Source: Heliocidaris tuberculata
Lineage: Eukaryota; Echinodermata; Echinoidea; Camarodonta; Echinometridae
Length of the DNA stretch: 64,000 nucleotides
Direction: 5' to 3'
Assembly (NCBI GenBank): GCA_025618425.1
Contig: CM046832.1
Location: 51,940,447-52,004,446, forward strand
A program made the translations under genes and the position numbers. Below the pieces are notes generated by a model, which worked only from the letters and a program-made list of their open reading frames with translations, was not told the DNA's origin and searched no databases. Shown piece by piece: positions 35,571 through 47,213 of this stretch (within the stretch, counting starts at the first letter, position 1; each line of letters opens with the position of its first letter).

Positions 35571-36994
35571 TATTTAGAGCAACTTTAATTTCTTACTTGC
35601 TACGCTCGCTCACATTTATATTTGATATAGTTATGTTACTTATTAGCCGTCTTTTCAGTCTCTTATGCCGAGACTGTGTTTAAACACCTTTCAGAACTTT
35701 TTTCCCCTCTCTCTTTATGAGATGTTGTTGATCACCATGCAGCCTCACAGATCTTAAAAAATTGCTCGCTCGTTTCGCTCGCTCGCACATTAATATGTAG
35801 GTTGTCAAACCCAACTGCAAACATTGATGCTTTGTATATTATATTAGAGCATGTTAGAGAGAAACATAATTGAAATCCTTATAAATGTAATCACAATGTA
35901 GGGTATATATGACAATGTTTAGAGATTGTATATTTTTCCCGTTATAGGTGCCCCTTTTTTTCCAGAAATAGCCCTTATCGGTGCCCCTAAACTTTGGAAA
36001 TTTCCCCTCAATGTTGCGATCATACCCCCACTGCTTAAAGTGAATTTACGCCGGTGCATTAATGAGTGAAATCAGATCAGCCCCCCCCCCCCACTTTCAA
36101 AAATGCTCCGCGGCCCCTGCCTTGACACCAATTTACTCAGGATCATACCGGGGAATTGTCTCTGTGGCAATTTCCTGGTCAAACCAATCAAAATTGCATG
36201 TAATATCAATGAAATAATCTCCAATACTTGTTGATATAATCATTAGGTGGCATGCATAAATAAAGAGTGCTCTCAACATCACTTGAATGTTGTTGCCAGG
36301 TTACCTTGCTATGTGGATAGTCTATTTATAAACTGGGGAAAACCAGATTGGAGGAACCACACTCTCAATAAAGAGAAAAGATACCAGGAACCAATGTGAA
36401 AATTTAATGCTACGCAGAACTGATTACAATGAACAGCGCATCATCCATGTTGTAATTTCAGTCCATGTGGCCATTTTACAGACATCCTTGTCAAACTGAT
36501 GACTTTGCGGTAAGGTATTGGAATATTTGATTGACTTTTATTTCATTTAAAAAGTGCTTATCTTGTAAGTTGTAGATAGAGATCATGTGTCTAGGCAACA
36601 TGTAGTCCGTTTGTGTATCCATATACAGAATGCATTGAGATGTGTTTTTCATTTACACCTGAGATGGTACATGAATTTTTAACACAGGTTTGCAAAATAA
36701 GAAAAACTATGAACACTTGTAGGGGAAATTCCATAATTATCTAAAAGTTTTATCTTTGAGGAAATACTTTACTCTGTGTTTACTTTCTTGGTTATGTTAA
36801 AGTCTACTAGAGTTTGATAATGGTTAATATATACTCTGCAATCAGTCAAGTATAGCTAACATCAAATCTGGGATGAAAAGAAAAATGGGACATGACACAC
36901 TCACAACCACAAAAACTAAAAGAAACATCAAAAACATATGTGGGTGATGATCAAAACTAAACAATACAAAATCTTTACATGTAAATGGAAGTGC
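35571..36994. other. No gene seen apart from a weak micro-exon
   Basis: It has TCGCTCGCTCG words near 35605 and 35770, then GTGCCCC text and a C10 tract near 36080. Two nearly identical CGCTCGCTC segments suggest a small repeat. A 26-nt minus-strand exon candidate lies at 36149-36174. The rest is AT-rich and featureless. Confidence 0.4.
36149..36174 (-). CDS. Weak candidate micro-exon, unknown gene
   Basis: 26 nt between the acceptor GGTTTGACCAG and the donor CCCCG|GTATGA, reading EIATETIP plus two bases of an Arg codon. The phase fits the exon at 29596-29687. It is too short to be secure alone. Confidence 0.25.
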
Positions 36995-37534
36995 TTAAGG
37001 GGAAAGTCCACCCTGATATTAAGTTTGTTTTAAAAGAAGCAGAAAAATTAAAGAAACAGATTAATGAAAGTTTGAACACAATCTGGCAAGAAATAAAACA
37101 TTTATGAATTTTTGAAGTTATAATCAATCAAACACTAATTGGCAACTCTGTGACATATCTTGCTACTCTCCCATTTGCTCTGTACACAAAAATTCATAAA
37201 TTTTCATTTTCTTTGTTTTTAATGCAGGAATCAATTTATATCATACAGGTTTTGTGTAAAAGCATAAGTGAAATGATGATGTCTAGGTGCATGTATCATA
37301 AAATATTTTTAAGAGAGGAGATGGAAATTCATTATCTTTTTCATTACAGGGCAAATGATGAGCTCGCAAGATAGTCACAGAGTTACTAATTTGTGTTTGA
37401 TCGATTACAACTTCAAAACTTCATAACTTTCTTATTTCATATCAGATTTTGATCAAACTTTAACTAATCTGTTTCTTTCATTTTTCTGCTTCTTTTAAAA
37501 ACAAGATGATATCAGGGTGGGCCTTTCCCTTTAA
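36995..37534. mobile_element. TTAA-flanked palindromic MITE
   Basis: It starts TTAAGGGGAAAGTCCACCC and ends GGGTGGGCCTTTCCCTTTAA. The arms (AAGAAGCAGAAAAATTAAAG, AACAGATTAATGAAAGTTTGA, AATCAATCAAACAC) are inverted over about 170 bases each. A decayed relative lies at 48597-48896. Confidence 0.85.
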
Positions 37535-38880
37535 ATGGTCCATAAATCTATTTTATCTGCCTGAAACATATTGGAAAGCTTCCAGAACAAATGAAATATT
37601 ATTTACCCCATTTGCCTAGAGCTATTTGCTTTATGTTTCCATAAAGACAAAAAACCCTATTTGTTATTTTCAGATGCAAACATTATTGCATTCTCTTCCC
37701 TTTCTTGGTTATCTTCTCCACAACATTTCAACTGATATTCCATAAAAAGAGATTAAAAAAAAACAGAACCTTTACAAATCTAAGCCCTCCTCAAAAGAAA
37801 TGAAAGAACACTGCAGAATGCACCCTTCACATATCCATTATTTAAAATTAGAAGTAATGGTTCCATCTTACTCTGCAAGCAGCTCACAACATTGAGCCAT
37901 TTTGAGATGAAAATCAGAAATCTCAGTGTAAAATGTGTTTTCCTGATTTTTTAAAGCTGAACACTGCTTAAGAACATTCAAAACATAAGAGCCAAAAGTC
38001 AACGGCAAACAATTACATTTGCATGCACATGGGCACATTTCAGATGGGGATGTAGCCTCCTGCCTAAATAACATAATAGTCTCAAGTTCATACCTGCCAA
38101 CATTTGGAATTCAGAAAACTGAATGCACATATTGATATTGGCAGGGGGTCCAGGGAGCGTCACCGCCACTGCCAGCGGTGGGGGTTGAGCTCCCTGGAGT
38201 AAGGGGTCCAGCGGCCTGCCTCAGGGCCCCTGGCTGATACTGTTCCACTCATGGTTGCTTTTATTTTGACAGATTTTCACCTGAAATCGAACCAAATCAC
38301 AAATCATGTACGACTACTTACTGTACCGGATTCAGTTAATTCGCATTAGACCCTAATACTATTTTCCCCAAAATCTGTACGTTCATTTTTTTATGTCTCT
38401 AAAAACTTCAAAAACTGAACGGTTCATTTAAAAACTGTAAGGTTGGCATGTATGCAAGTTTTTTAACTTTGCGAGAAAGTGAAGTTGATGGGCTAAAACA
38501 GAAATGCTTATAATTATAGTAGAGTGTTATTCCTACTCAAAACGCATAAATTACCTACTATTTGGGCAACTCACTCCCCAAATATGAGGGTATGTAGGAA
38601 CTGAACTTCCCATGTATGAGTACTCCGACATGGCTGCACTTTGATGTGCATACACTTAGTTAATAAAAAACATGAACTCAAGATATTTAGGGGAAAAAAA
38701 ACCACTTCCCTGTTGTAGTATACTTAGCTGGTTCCATTTTTTTCTTTGTAAACATTCCTTATTTTACCGAAAAATATCTTGACAATCTTGCCCACAACAT
38801 CATGGACTAATAACCAGACCAGTCATTCAAAGATATCGGCACACAACTAGAATGGAGAGATTTTGTAATATTTTTAACCA
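37535..38880. other. Intergenic, no gene seen
   Basis: AT-rich. A GGGGTCCAGGGAGCGTC / GGGGTCCAGCGGCC repeat fragment lies at 38145-38235. Nothing coding is supported. Confidence 0.4.
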
Positions 38881-38929
38881 ACAAGGGCTATTTACAAAGG
38901 GGTCATTCCGTGTCAGATCTCCCAATGGG

Positions 38930-39951
38930 TTAAAGGCCAAGTCCTCCCTAATATCAAGTTGATTGAATATATAGAGAAACATTAAACAAGTATACAACGG
39001 TGAAAATTTCACTGAAATTGATGTAGAATAAGAAAGTTCCGGCATTTTGAAGTTCTGCATTATTTCATGAAACAATGATATGGATAACACGGGCGATATG
39101 CAAATGCGTGAACCGATGATGTCACACACTCACTTTTTCTTATGTATTTTATTATAGTCTATATAGATACGAATAAGTGATTGGTCTAAATGCCATCACG
39201 TGACTAGAGCTGCAAGGATCGCCAATGTTATATTTTGGTTTTGAAGTCACCCCGGTCAACATAACGCCTTATGTTGATCGAGGTGACGTCACTCACTGCA
39301 TAGCAATTTTTACAGCGCAGCTGTCTCTCCCACAAATTTCAAACTTCTTTAGAATGAATATAGTCATGGCAACTTCCCCCGCTAGTAAGTTTCAGTCCCT
39401 CGATGAGGAGGAACTGTACAGAATAATCGACGAGACTCCCGTTGTATAGAAGCAGTAGTGAATTCATCTTTCTTATTCTTCATCTAACGTTCGAACGTTC
39501 AAAGTTTAAAATTCACAGGCGAGATATCGATCGCGACTGCACTGTAAAAAAATTATAGCCAGCGTTGTTGCATGCACACACTATGCAGTGAGTGACGTCA
39601 CCTCGGTCAACATAACGCGTTATGTTGACCGAGGTGACGTCAAAACCAAAATATAACACTGGCGATTCTTGGAGCTCTAGTCACGTGATGGCATTTAGAC
39701 CAATCACTTATTCGTATCTATATAGACTATATAATATAATAAAATACATAAAATACATATAAAATCAGTTCACTCATTTGCATACCACCCATGTTATGAA
39801 TATCACTGTTTCATGAAATAATGCAAAACTTCAAAATGCCCTAAATTTCTTATTTTTCATCCGATTTCAATAAAATTTTCACTGTTATGCTTGTTTAATT
39901 TTACTTTATTTATTCAAATCGACTTGATATTAGTGTGGACTTGGCCTTTAA
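38930..39951. mobile_element. Large TTAA-flanked foldback MITE with a small ORF in its loop
   Basis: It starts TTAAAGGCCAAGTCC and ends GGACTTGGCCTTTAA, with TTAA at both ends. The arms are about 370 bases and share ATATCAAGTTGATT / AATCGACTTGATAT, the stretch CTATATAGATACGAATAAG, and CATCACGTGACTAGAGCT. Each arm also holds its own small palindrome (CGGTCAACATAACG against CGTTATGTTGACCG) next to GTGACGTCAC. It is inserted in the left arm of the element at 38901-44973. Confidence 0.8.
39360..39449 (+). CDS. Small ORF in the loop of the foldback MITE
   Basis: The unpaired loop contains an ATG-started frame reading MATSPASKFQSLDEEELYRI followed by IDETPVV and a stop; the open frame actually extends upstream to 39225. 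The acidic Leu-rich pattern resembles the N-terminus of Crypton/KIAA1958-type recombinase-derived proteins as I recall them. That suggests a captured first exon. Both the identity and whether it is expressed are unproven. Confidence 0.3.
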   Translation: MVMATSPASKFQSLDEEELYRIIDETPVV

Positions 39952-40084
39952 ACCCTACCCCCTTCAAATTGCCCCAAATTTGGTATGTAGGGTAATAGGC
40001 TTTTCCAAAGCTAAAATTTTAAGTTTTAGCCCCATCGGCCAAACGGTTTGGTCAATTAATTAATTAAACAAAATTTGGTCAGTT

Positions 40085-40480
40085 AATACATGGACATTTT
40101 TTCTACATCATATCAAAAAATTTTGTTTTCTTTCCAGCTTCTTTTAATTTGTCAAAAAGCTGAAGTTTCACTCTTTGACCTAGTATCAGTGATTTATTCA
40201 GAACATAGCAATGCTCAGTGTGTGTCACACCTGTCATTTTAAACATGTCTTTGCTGCCCAGTGTCATTAATCATTCATGATGATGTTGTCTGAAAAAGAT
40301 GTTGTGGAATGGCTGATATTGTGCACAATGTGTATTTTGCTGTCCTGAATGAATTATTGATACTAGGTCAAACTGAAAAATCAGCTTTTTGCCAACCTCA
40401 GTTTAAAAAAAAGCTGGAAAGAAAACAAAATATATTACTCCTGTTTTTTTGATATGATGAAGAAAAAATGTTGATGTATA
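40085..40480. repeat. Inner inverted repeat
   Basis: TTTTTCTACATCATATCAAA with TTTGTTTTCTTTCCAGCTT at the left is complemented by AAGCTGGAAAGAAAACAAA with TTTGATATGATGAAGAAAAA at the right. It is probably the central part of the 38901-44973 element, on the left of the LINE insertion. Confidence 0.6.
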
Positions 40481-41322
40481 AACTGATCAGTTCAATTCAA
40501 TTCAATTCAATTCAATTCAATGGTTTTATTATGTTCTCATCGCAGCAGTAATGATGCTGAATTGTGAAAATATTTACAGAGTAAAAATGAACATCAAAAT
40601 ACATCAAAATGCAAGTTTCAACAAAAAACATGTATAGAGTAACGGGATATAAGAACGACATAACAATAAAACAATAAACAAATAATGATTTAATATTCAC
40701 ATATTGCACTTTGAAGGATGGATATTGAAATTGAAGTGGGTAAAAATAGGAAGTACCTAGCTGAAAAGGAACCGAGAAAAGAGGGACGAGGAGAGGGTGT
40801 GAAAAAGAAGTAAAGGAGAAGAAAAAAGTGAGAAAGAAAGAATCAAAGTATGGAGAAGGGTGAAGGGGAGAAAAAGAAAGACAGTGAGAGACAGAGAGAG
40901 GGAGAGAGAGGAATGGGTATAGATAGTCTCTGTAGGGTACGTGAAATGAATATTAGAGATGTTAATCATTCAGTTATGCTGAAATTATGACGACGATTGT
41001 ATTTATGATTACAAAAATTGCAAGGCAAAATGAGCTTGTCCAGGTTACAAACGGTATTTACATAGAGTAGGGAGGTAAAGTACGATATGCGTATTTATCC
41101 TTGCAAAAAGATAAAAGAATGTACATAAAAATATGTACATTTGTAAAAATATAAGCAATACATAAACAATATTCAAGTGTAACAGTAAAAATGTTGTATT
41201 CAAGACTAGGCTTTGAACATGCATTAAAAAGACTACACTAGGGATAGCATCTTCCTGAAAATGAGAGAAGAAATACAAGGAATAGAAGCAAAAGGGTAAG
41301 GGAGATAGAGAGAGACAGGGAC

Positions 41323-41354
<32 letters not shown>

Positions 41355-42381
41355 TTGCAGAAGGAAGATAAATCCCATAAAAAAAGTTGAATGTGTTTGA
41401 GACTGGTTATTCATCAATACCTCTACAATAATTTGAAATATACCCAGTATTACATATTTCAAGATTGAGCCAAAGCCATTGGCGTCTGAGGACATAATCT
41501 CATGTATCATTCAACAGTCTTACTAAATATGGTAATGAACTTTTGCGGTATCTTTCTGTTCTACATTTTATTTCCCTGTATCTTTCGCTATGGCGTAGGC
41601 AGCGTTGTTCGGATTGTTTCGGGGGTAACCACTTTGGGAATCTTTCACTTATTGTTCTAGCTAATTTGGTGCACAGGTCTATGCGTCTGTTACTCAAAGT
41701 TTGCAAACCTTGTAGCTGTAAAGCATTACTGTAGGAGTCATACTGCTCACGAAGTATGATTCTCAAAGAGCACCTTTGTATTCTTTCGAGTGCATTTGAC
41801 TGTTGCTTTGTTAGGGAGGAATGCCAAACTGGGGAGCCGTATTCAAGCAGTGGTCTGATATATGATCTGTACACAGTAATCGGTCGCTAATTGAGGCACC
41901 AAAACGCTTGAGGACTCGAATGATATAAATCTTTCATGAAGCTTTCGACACAATGTATTGGACGTGTTCATTCCACTGCATGTCTTTCTGGATTATCACT
42001 CCAAAAAGTTTTACGCTGGCACAATCCTGGAGCTGGATACCCTCTATCTCAACTGCTCCTGCTGCAGGTTGATTTCGAGCAAAGCACACATGCATCAGTT
42101 GACATTTCGCTGGATTCAACCTCATGTTTGTGATATGGCACCATTCTTGAAGGGATCCCAACACATCAGGAAGAATACTTGGCGAGGTGATGGGTCGACT
42201 TTCTATGATTGTTAGGTCATCCATGTATTTCCATCGTGGAATTGGTGCTTGGACGAGAGCGTCATTGACGAGTACTAAAAAGATTAGGGGCCCTAATCAA
42301 GTACCTTGTGGTACTCCTGCTACAGTGCTGAGTTTCCCAGACAAGTGACCTTTGTTACGCAGAGGTAGTTTAGGAGATCTA

Positions 42382-43449
42382 CTAAGTAGTGGGTGGTTGA
42401 ATACCTTTCCGGTTCCCGAACTGTTGTGGGTCAATATTGGGCTGGATGTCAGCTAGTAACCATCTGTATACAAATAGTTCTGCAATCTTAGCGAAATGGT
42501 TGGTGAGTGAAACTGGTCTCAGTTTTTCGACTTCGGGTGGTGTTGATTTTGGGACGGGTACTACAATAGACTGCTTCCACTGGAAAGGAATGATACCCTG
42601 CTCATACGAGCAGTTGATTATCTCGCAAAAAGGTGTACTTAATTCCAACGCAAATTCGCGAATAAGTCTTGCTGAGATTCCATCAGGTCCTGCACTTTTT
42701 CCGACCTTCGTTTTCTTTAGTTCCTGATAAACCTGCCAAATCTGCACTTTGGGCATACTACTTTGGAGGAAAGGTAAGTATGCAGGCAGCTGCGTTGAGT
42801 CCAGAGCCAAAATGTCATTTGCAGTATTTGCAAAGCGGCTGTTGATGGCATCCGCCATGGCGGGAAAATCTTTCGAATCAACGCCAGCGATATCAAGATT
42901 AAGTTCTTCTGACTTTCCACCCGTCATCAATTTTAGATACTGGTACCATGAGCCAGGGTTTTCACTTTTCAGCCTCTGTACTCGGTTGTGATAAAAGTCC
43001 ATCTGCACTTTTTTAATTTCACACTGGACTTTATTGCGCAGTTTTCGCCAATCTGATGATCCCGAGTGAAATGCTTGATGACGTTGGTGTATGAAGTCCT
43101 TTACCTTAGTTGTTATCCAAGGTTTGTCATAGGAGTGCATACAAACTGATCTAATCGGGAAGTGGATATCGATCGCTATGTTTAGTTCTTCATAGAACAG
43201 ATTGCATTTATCTTTCACTTCATGAGTATCCATGACACAGGACCAGTCATTATGAGTAATCCAAGCTCCAAAACTGCGGATGCCGGAATCACGGAAAGGA
43301 CGGACTAGTTTCCTTTTGATTTTATTTTTCGGCTTTGATGTTAGTTTTGGTCGCCATAATACCCCACTGTGGTCACTTAATGCAATAGGGGCAATCAACT
43401 GAATTTGATAGAATGATTTCATATTGGTTTCCTCTAGTGGGTTTATCAA
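42382..43449 (-). pseudogene. LINE reverse transcriptase fragment
   Basis: 355 residues: a linker region (DKPWITTKVKDFIHQRHQAF, WRKLRNKVQCEIKKVQ) and then RT fingers and palm motifs (KSAGPDG, WKQSIVVPVPKS, RPVSLTNHFAKIAELFVYRW, QFGNRKG). It stops before the YMDD box, which lies in the separate downstream frame at 41934-42224. Confidence 0.85.
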
Positions 43450-43708
43450 CCACTTGTTTAAGGTTGTGGCTATTGAGCAACGGAGTCAGATTTAGTTTAT
43501 TCAAGTCTCCTGTGATGATGACACCATGTTCATAGAGGATATCATCAAAACAGTTGCTCAAGTACTGTACCAAAGAGTCATCATTGTTTTTATCAGGAGG
43601 GGAGTACACAGACGCAATAAACACTGAAGATATCTCCCTCGGCAATCTTCTTGGGTGAATTTGTGTCCAAACAACTTCAAACTCATCAGGTACGGGGATT
43701 TCACACAA
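43373..43708 (-). pseudogene. LINE endonuclease fragment (AP-endonuclease type)
   Basis: Contains SVFIASVYSPPDKNN and HGVIITGDLNKLNLTPLL (the GDxN box), followed by LKQVVDKPTRG. These are landmarks of the endonuclease C-terminal half in CR1/L2 elements. The start of the domain lies in another frame at 43816-44226. Confidence 0.7.
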
Positions 43709-45104
43709 CGTTCATATAGTATCTAAGGTAGAGAGCTACCCCTCTCCCGCGTCCTTCTATTCTGTGTTTTGAAAGGAGGGAATATCCAGGCAATGCAAAC
43801 ATATTAGTCGGAGTATTATCTTGGAACCACAGTTATTACATCTAGTTGAATGTCATGCACACTGGCATAGAACTCATCAAATTTGTTTTTTAGTGCCTGT
43901 GCATTCATAACATAGATCGAAGGGAGTGAGAATTGTCTGAACTGACTAGTAATTTGTTCTACTTTTATTTTCCTCAGATTCGCCTGACAAACGTTCCTCC
44001 CAATGTGTTCAAAACTGTGTGCGGTAATGCGAACAGGTATGGAGCGTTTCACATGTGCCCCTCCCTGGTGGCCATGATGACGATGTCTTCTCGAGATACA
44101 ACATTCCTTGATTGCACATAAGGTATTGTTATCCAACGTTATCGCGGGAACGTTCTTACGTAATGATAGCAACTCGTTTCTACTGTATGTTGGACATGGT
44201 TGATTGTTCGAGCTTTTGTCCGACATAGCATTGACTCATCTGTGTTGTTAAAAGCCCCTGGCTTTGTAGTCAAGTCCCCACAATACATCGTCGGTAGAGT
44301 TTCGGCGACAAGATAGCACAGAATATGTACTAATAAAACGACAGTCAGCGGCTTCCCAAAATGCATGTTCAAAGTTATAAAAATCACAATACTGGCACAA
44401 ATTGAAGTTCTGATGAATACTCACAGACACCAATACAAAGTCCACATGATATCTGACAGGTAATGATGAACAAAAAATGAATATAACTTAAAATTTGTTT
44501 AAAAACGATGAGATGAGACGCAGCTAGTTCAGCATCCATTCAAGTCGACTCATGCAGAATTGACTCTCAGATTCAGACTCAGATTTCATCTCCAGATCAC
44601 ATGATGCTCAAGGTAAAATTCAAGGTTAAAGGAAAGATCAAGAGGTCACTGAACTTTACGTTGTTCGGAAATAGAAAATAATGGCAGATTAAGATAGATT
44701 GTGTAATTATTAGCATTCAAATATGTGAATATCAACAAAATTGACTAAGTAATTACAGAGATATGGTCATTTAAAAATTGAAAAAGTGTCCATTCTTGGC
44801 CCACAAACCTGTGGAATACATGCCATAGCACGAAAACCATTGAGCCGATGGGGCTAAAACTTAAAATTTTAGCTTGGGAAGAGTCAATTACCCCATAACC
44901 CAAATTAGGGGAAATTTGAAGGGGGTAGGGTTTAAACTTTTAAAAACTGTGGGTGATTCGACACGGAATGACCAAAAGGAAACAAGATGAATGCGACTGT
45001 GTCTCCCATATGCACCCGCTTAAATTCAGTTGATGGCTCAAATTGTTCTTGAAAAATTGTGATAACCAGGATAAAAAGCCTACAATTACATGTGAACTGA
45101 CCTC

Positions 45105-45690
45105 TTGACCTTACAAATTATAACCCAATAGTCGGATCACTATATCTTCTCCCAGTCATGAAGTTCATATGTCAAATGGTTCTTGAGTTATCACGAGAAC
45201 AGGGCTAACACCTGAAATTTCAGAAATTGACCCCTGTGACCTTTGACTTACATACCCCAAAATCTAATCAGATCGTCTTCCTATAGTGTTACATATTAGC
45301 GCCAAGTTTGAAGTACATACCTCAATTGGTTCTTGAGATATCGGGTTAACGAGGCTAACATCTGAAATTTTGACCTCTGACCTACATACCCCAAAATCTA
45401 ATCAGATCATCTTCCTATGTGATATGTAGTAGCACCAAGTGTGAAGTTCATACCTCAAATGGTTCTTGAGTTATTGGGAGAACGAGGCTAACACCTGAAA
45501 TTTTAGAAATCAACCTGTGCCCTTTGACCTCTGAAGCTCTGACCTACGTACCCCAAAATCCAATCAGATCGTCTTCCTATGCATACTAGCACAAAGTTTG
45601 AAGTTCATACCTCAAATGGTTCTTGAGTTATCACGAGAACGAAGCTAACACCTGAAATGTCAGAAATTGACCTGCTGTCCTTCTTAAAGA
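45105..45690. repeat. Tandem repeat, ~135-155 bp unit, four or more copies
   Basis: AACACCTGAAATTT, GACCTTTGAC, CCCCAAAATCTAATCAGATC, AAGTTTGAAGTTCATACCTC and AATGGTTCTTGAGTTATC recur in order near 45105, 45207, 45355, 45489 and 45648. The wording is similar to conserved tandem repeats I recall from other marine invertebrates, but I cannot verify this. Confidence 0.75.
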
Positions 45691-45740
45691 TAAGCCAGAT
45701 AATTTATATGTAAACAGTTCACACTTGTCACATGTTCTAT

Positions 45741-45991
45741 TCAAACCCCTAGATCCTCCAAGCACTATGGCAAGATTTCAGGGAGAACCATCCAATGAGA
45801 TGGAACAAGCTTCAGTCAAACCTGACTGTCCCAACCCTGGTCTTCTCACATTACGCAAGCTGGCAGTCAACAAGGGACAAATCACAAGAGTAGAAGAAAA
45901 GATGATGGAATCAACCATTAAAAATCAGGAGGGTATAATTCGTACTGACATGTACTGTGAACAGTTCCACAATGCTGCCCGAAATGTCAAA
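45741..45991 (+). CDS. Candidate exon, protein not recognised
   Basis: It is open between a CCCCTAG acceptor and a GTCAAAG|GTGAGA donor, with an internal ATG near 45767 (MARFQGEPSNEMEQ). It reads about 83 residues with normal composition, including LTLRKLAVNKGQITRVEEK and FHNAARNVKG. The VEE...(R)TDMYCEQFHNAAR spacing faintly recalls the region before the catalytic core of YqaJ-type nucleases. That is a guess from pattern only. It could be an exon of a host gene or a captured fragment next to the (TA)n tract. No partner exon was found. Confidence 0.4.
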
Positions 45992-46092
45992 GGTGAGATA
46001 TTTGAAAAAGCCAGAAATATTGCAGTCTCTCAAACTGTACTTTGTGAGACAAAAAAATTAATATGGAGTGTGTATATGCCATGGAACAATTA

Positions 46093-46146
<54 letters not shown>

Positions 46147-46196
46147 TAGCATTGGACCAAAAGCAATTAAGTAGCCTTTTGTATAATATATATATA

Positions 46197-47049
46197 CTAG
46201 CTGAAGCAGCCCGTGGACATATCATCCACGGGCGCTAGCTGTGTTTATGATTAATCACAGTACCGTATATATGTCACAATAATCAAGTGAATAAAGAAAA
46301 AAGTCGGGTAATATGTTATTTTTTTACCAAGAAGTATTTACAACATGTGAGTATGCATTATTCATCCAAATCTTGCATGAGTTCTGAAGAAAATACATTT
46401 TGATCTTGATGAAGACTAAATGACGATTGTTTTACTTTATGAATGACTGAATAATGATATTTATTTATGTTACGTCGGCCCTGTGGCCTGTGGATGACAC
46501 ACGATCTCATACAAACCTGGGCGGGATTCTCGCACACAGAGCATAGATATAATTACGTTCGAATAGTATATCCACGAATAGAGCTAGAGTAAGCGATTTG
46601 ATCTTGCCATGTTTCTGTGGTTTAATACTCATAGAAATTAAGGCCATAAAAACTTAACTTGCATAATTAGCGGTACGTCCCTTGTAAAGGATGCAAAAAA
46701 GTAGAAAAAAAAAAGAATTTATTGTCATTTTCTTTTCAGGGGGATTATGGGCCCCCTTATAAGTCTTGGGAGGACTGACGGACAAAAAAAACCTGTTGAA
46801 AGTTCAATTTATAAAGTAATGGAATGCTTACATAAATCAAACTTCCAAAGGAGCTGAATTTTAACAAATAAAAGGCATAAAAGTTTACGGGCACCAGAAT
46901 CGATCCGAATCGATTGTGACGACTGCTCCCCAACCATCTGGGGATGGTTGCCGCTATTCCCCGCCCGTGGGTACCAAAAGGTGGGGACCTAAAGAGCCAG
47001 GGGAGGCGCCTATTCAAACAAAAGAAAAGGCCCCAAATCCTTATAAAGA
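46197..47049 (-). mobile_element. Helitron-like non-autonomous element, copy 1
   Basis: On the minus strand it begins TCTTTATAAGG. It ends with a 9-bp perfect hairpin (GCCCGTGGA / TCCACGGGC, 7-nt loop), then TGCTTCAG and CTAG, inserted between A and T of a TA run. The 5' TC, subterminal hairpin, 3' CTAG and A^T target without duplication are the Helitron signature. It is 853 bp and encodes nothing. Confidence 0.7.
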
Positions 47050-47095
47050 TATATAAATAATTAGCATTGGACCAAATAGCAATTAAGTAGCCTTT

Positions 47096-47159
<64 letters not shown>

Positions 47160-47213
47160 GAATTAGCATTGGACCAAAAGCAATTAAGTAGCCTTTTGTA
47201 TAATATATATATA

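Larger units (their letters stand above)
40490..44650 (-). mobile_element. CR1/L2-type non-LTR retrotransposon (LINE), decayed
   Basis: Minus strand, with its 3' end at a (TTCAA)n tail (40496-40520) as is usual for this clade. Protein order: N-terminal part with YSRNELLSLR (44226-43816); endonuclease with VIITGDLN (43708-43373); reverse transcriptase (43449-42382) with KVGKSAGPDGISARLI, LRPVSLTNHFAKIAE and NIDPQQFGNRKG; the YMDD active site near 42216-42230; and a C-terminal part with YIRPLLEYGSPVWHSSL (41874-41500). Frameshifts and stops separate the pieces, so it is dead. The 3' UTR (40520-41490) is long and GA-rich with a (GA)n microsatellite. The 5' limit is approximate. Confidence 0.85.
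38901..44973. mobile_element. Terminal-inverted-repeat DNA element split by later insertions
   Basis: The left end GGTCATTCCGTGTCAGATC and the right end GATTCGACACGGAATGACC are inverted. Beyond the MITE at 38930-39951 the left arm continues ACCCTACCCCCTTCAAATT, GCTAAAATTTTAAGTTTTAG and CCCCATCGG. The same order is found complemented at 44840-44940. What lies between is mostly the LINE (40490 to about 44650), so the original element was probably short and non-autonomous. Confidence 0.75.
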
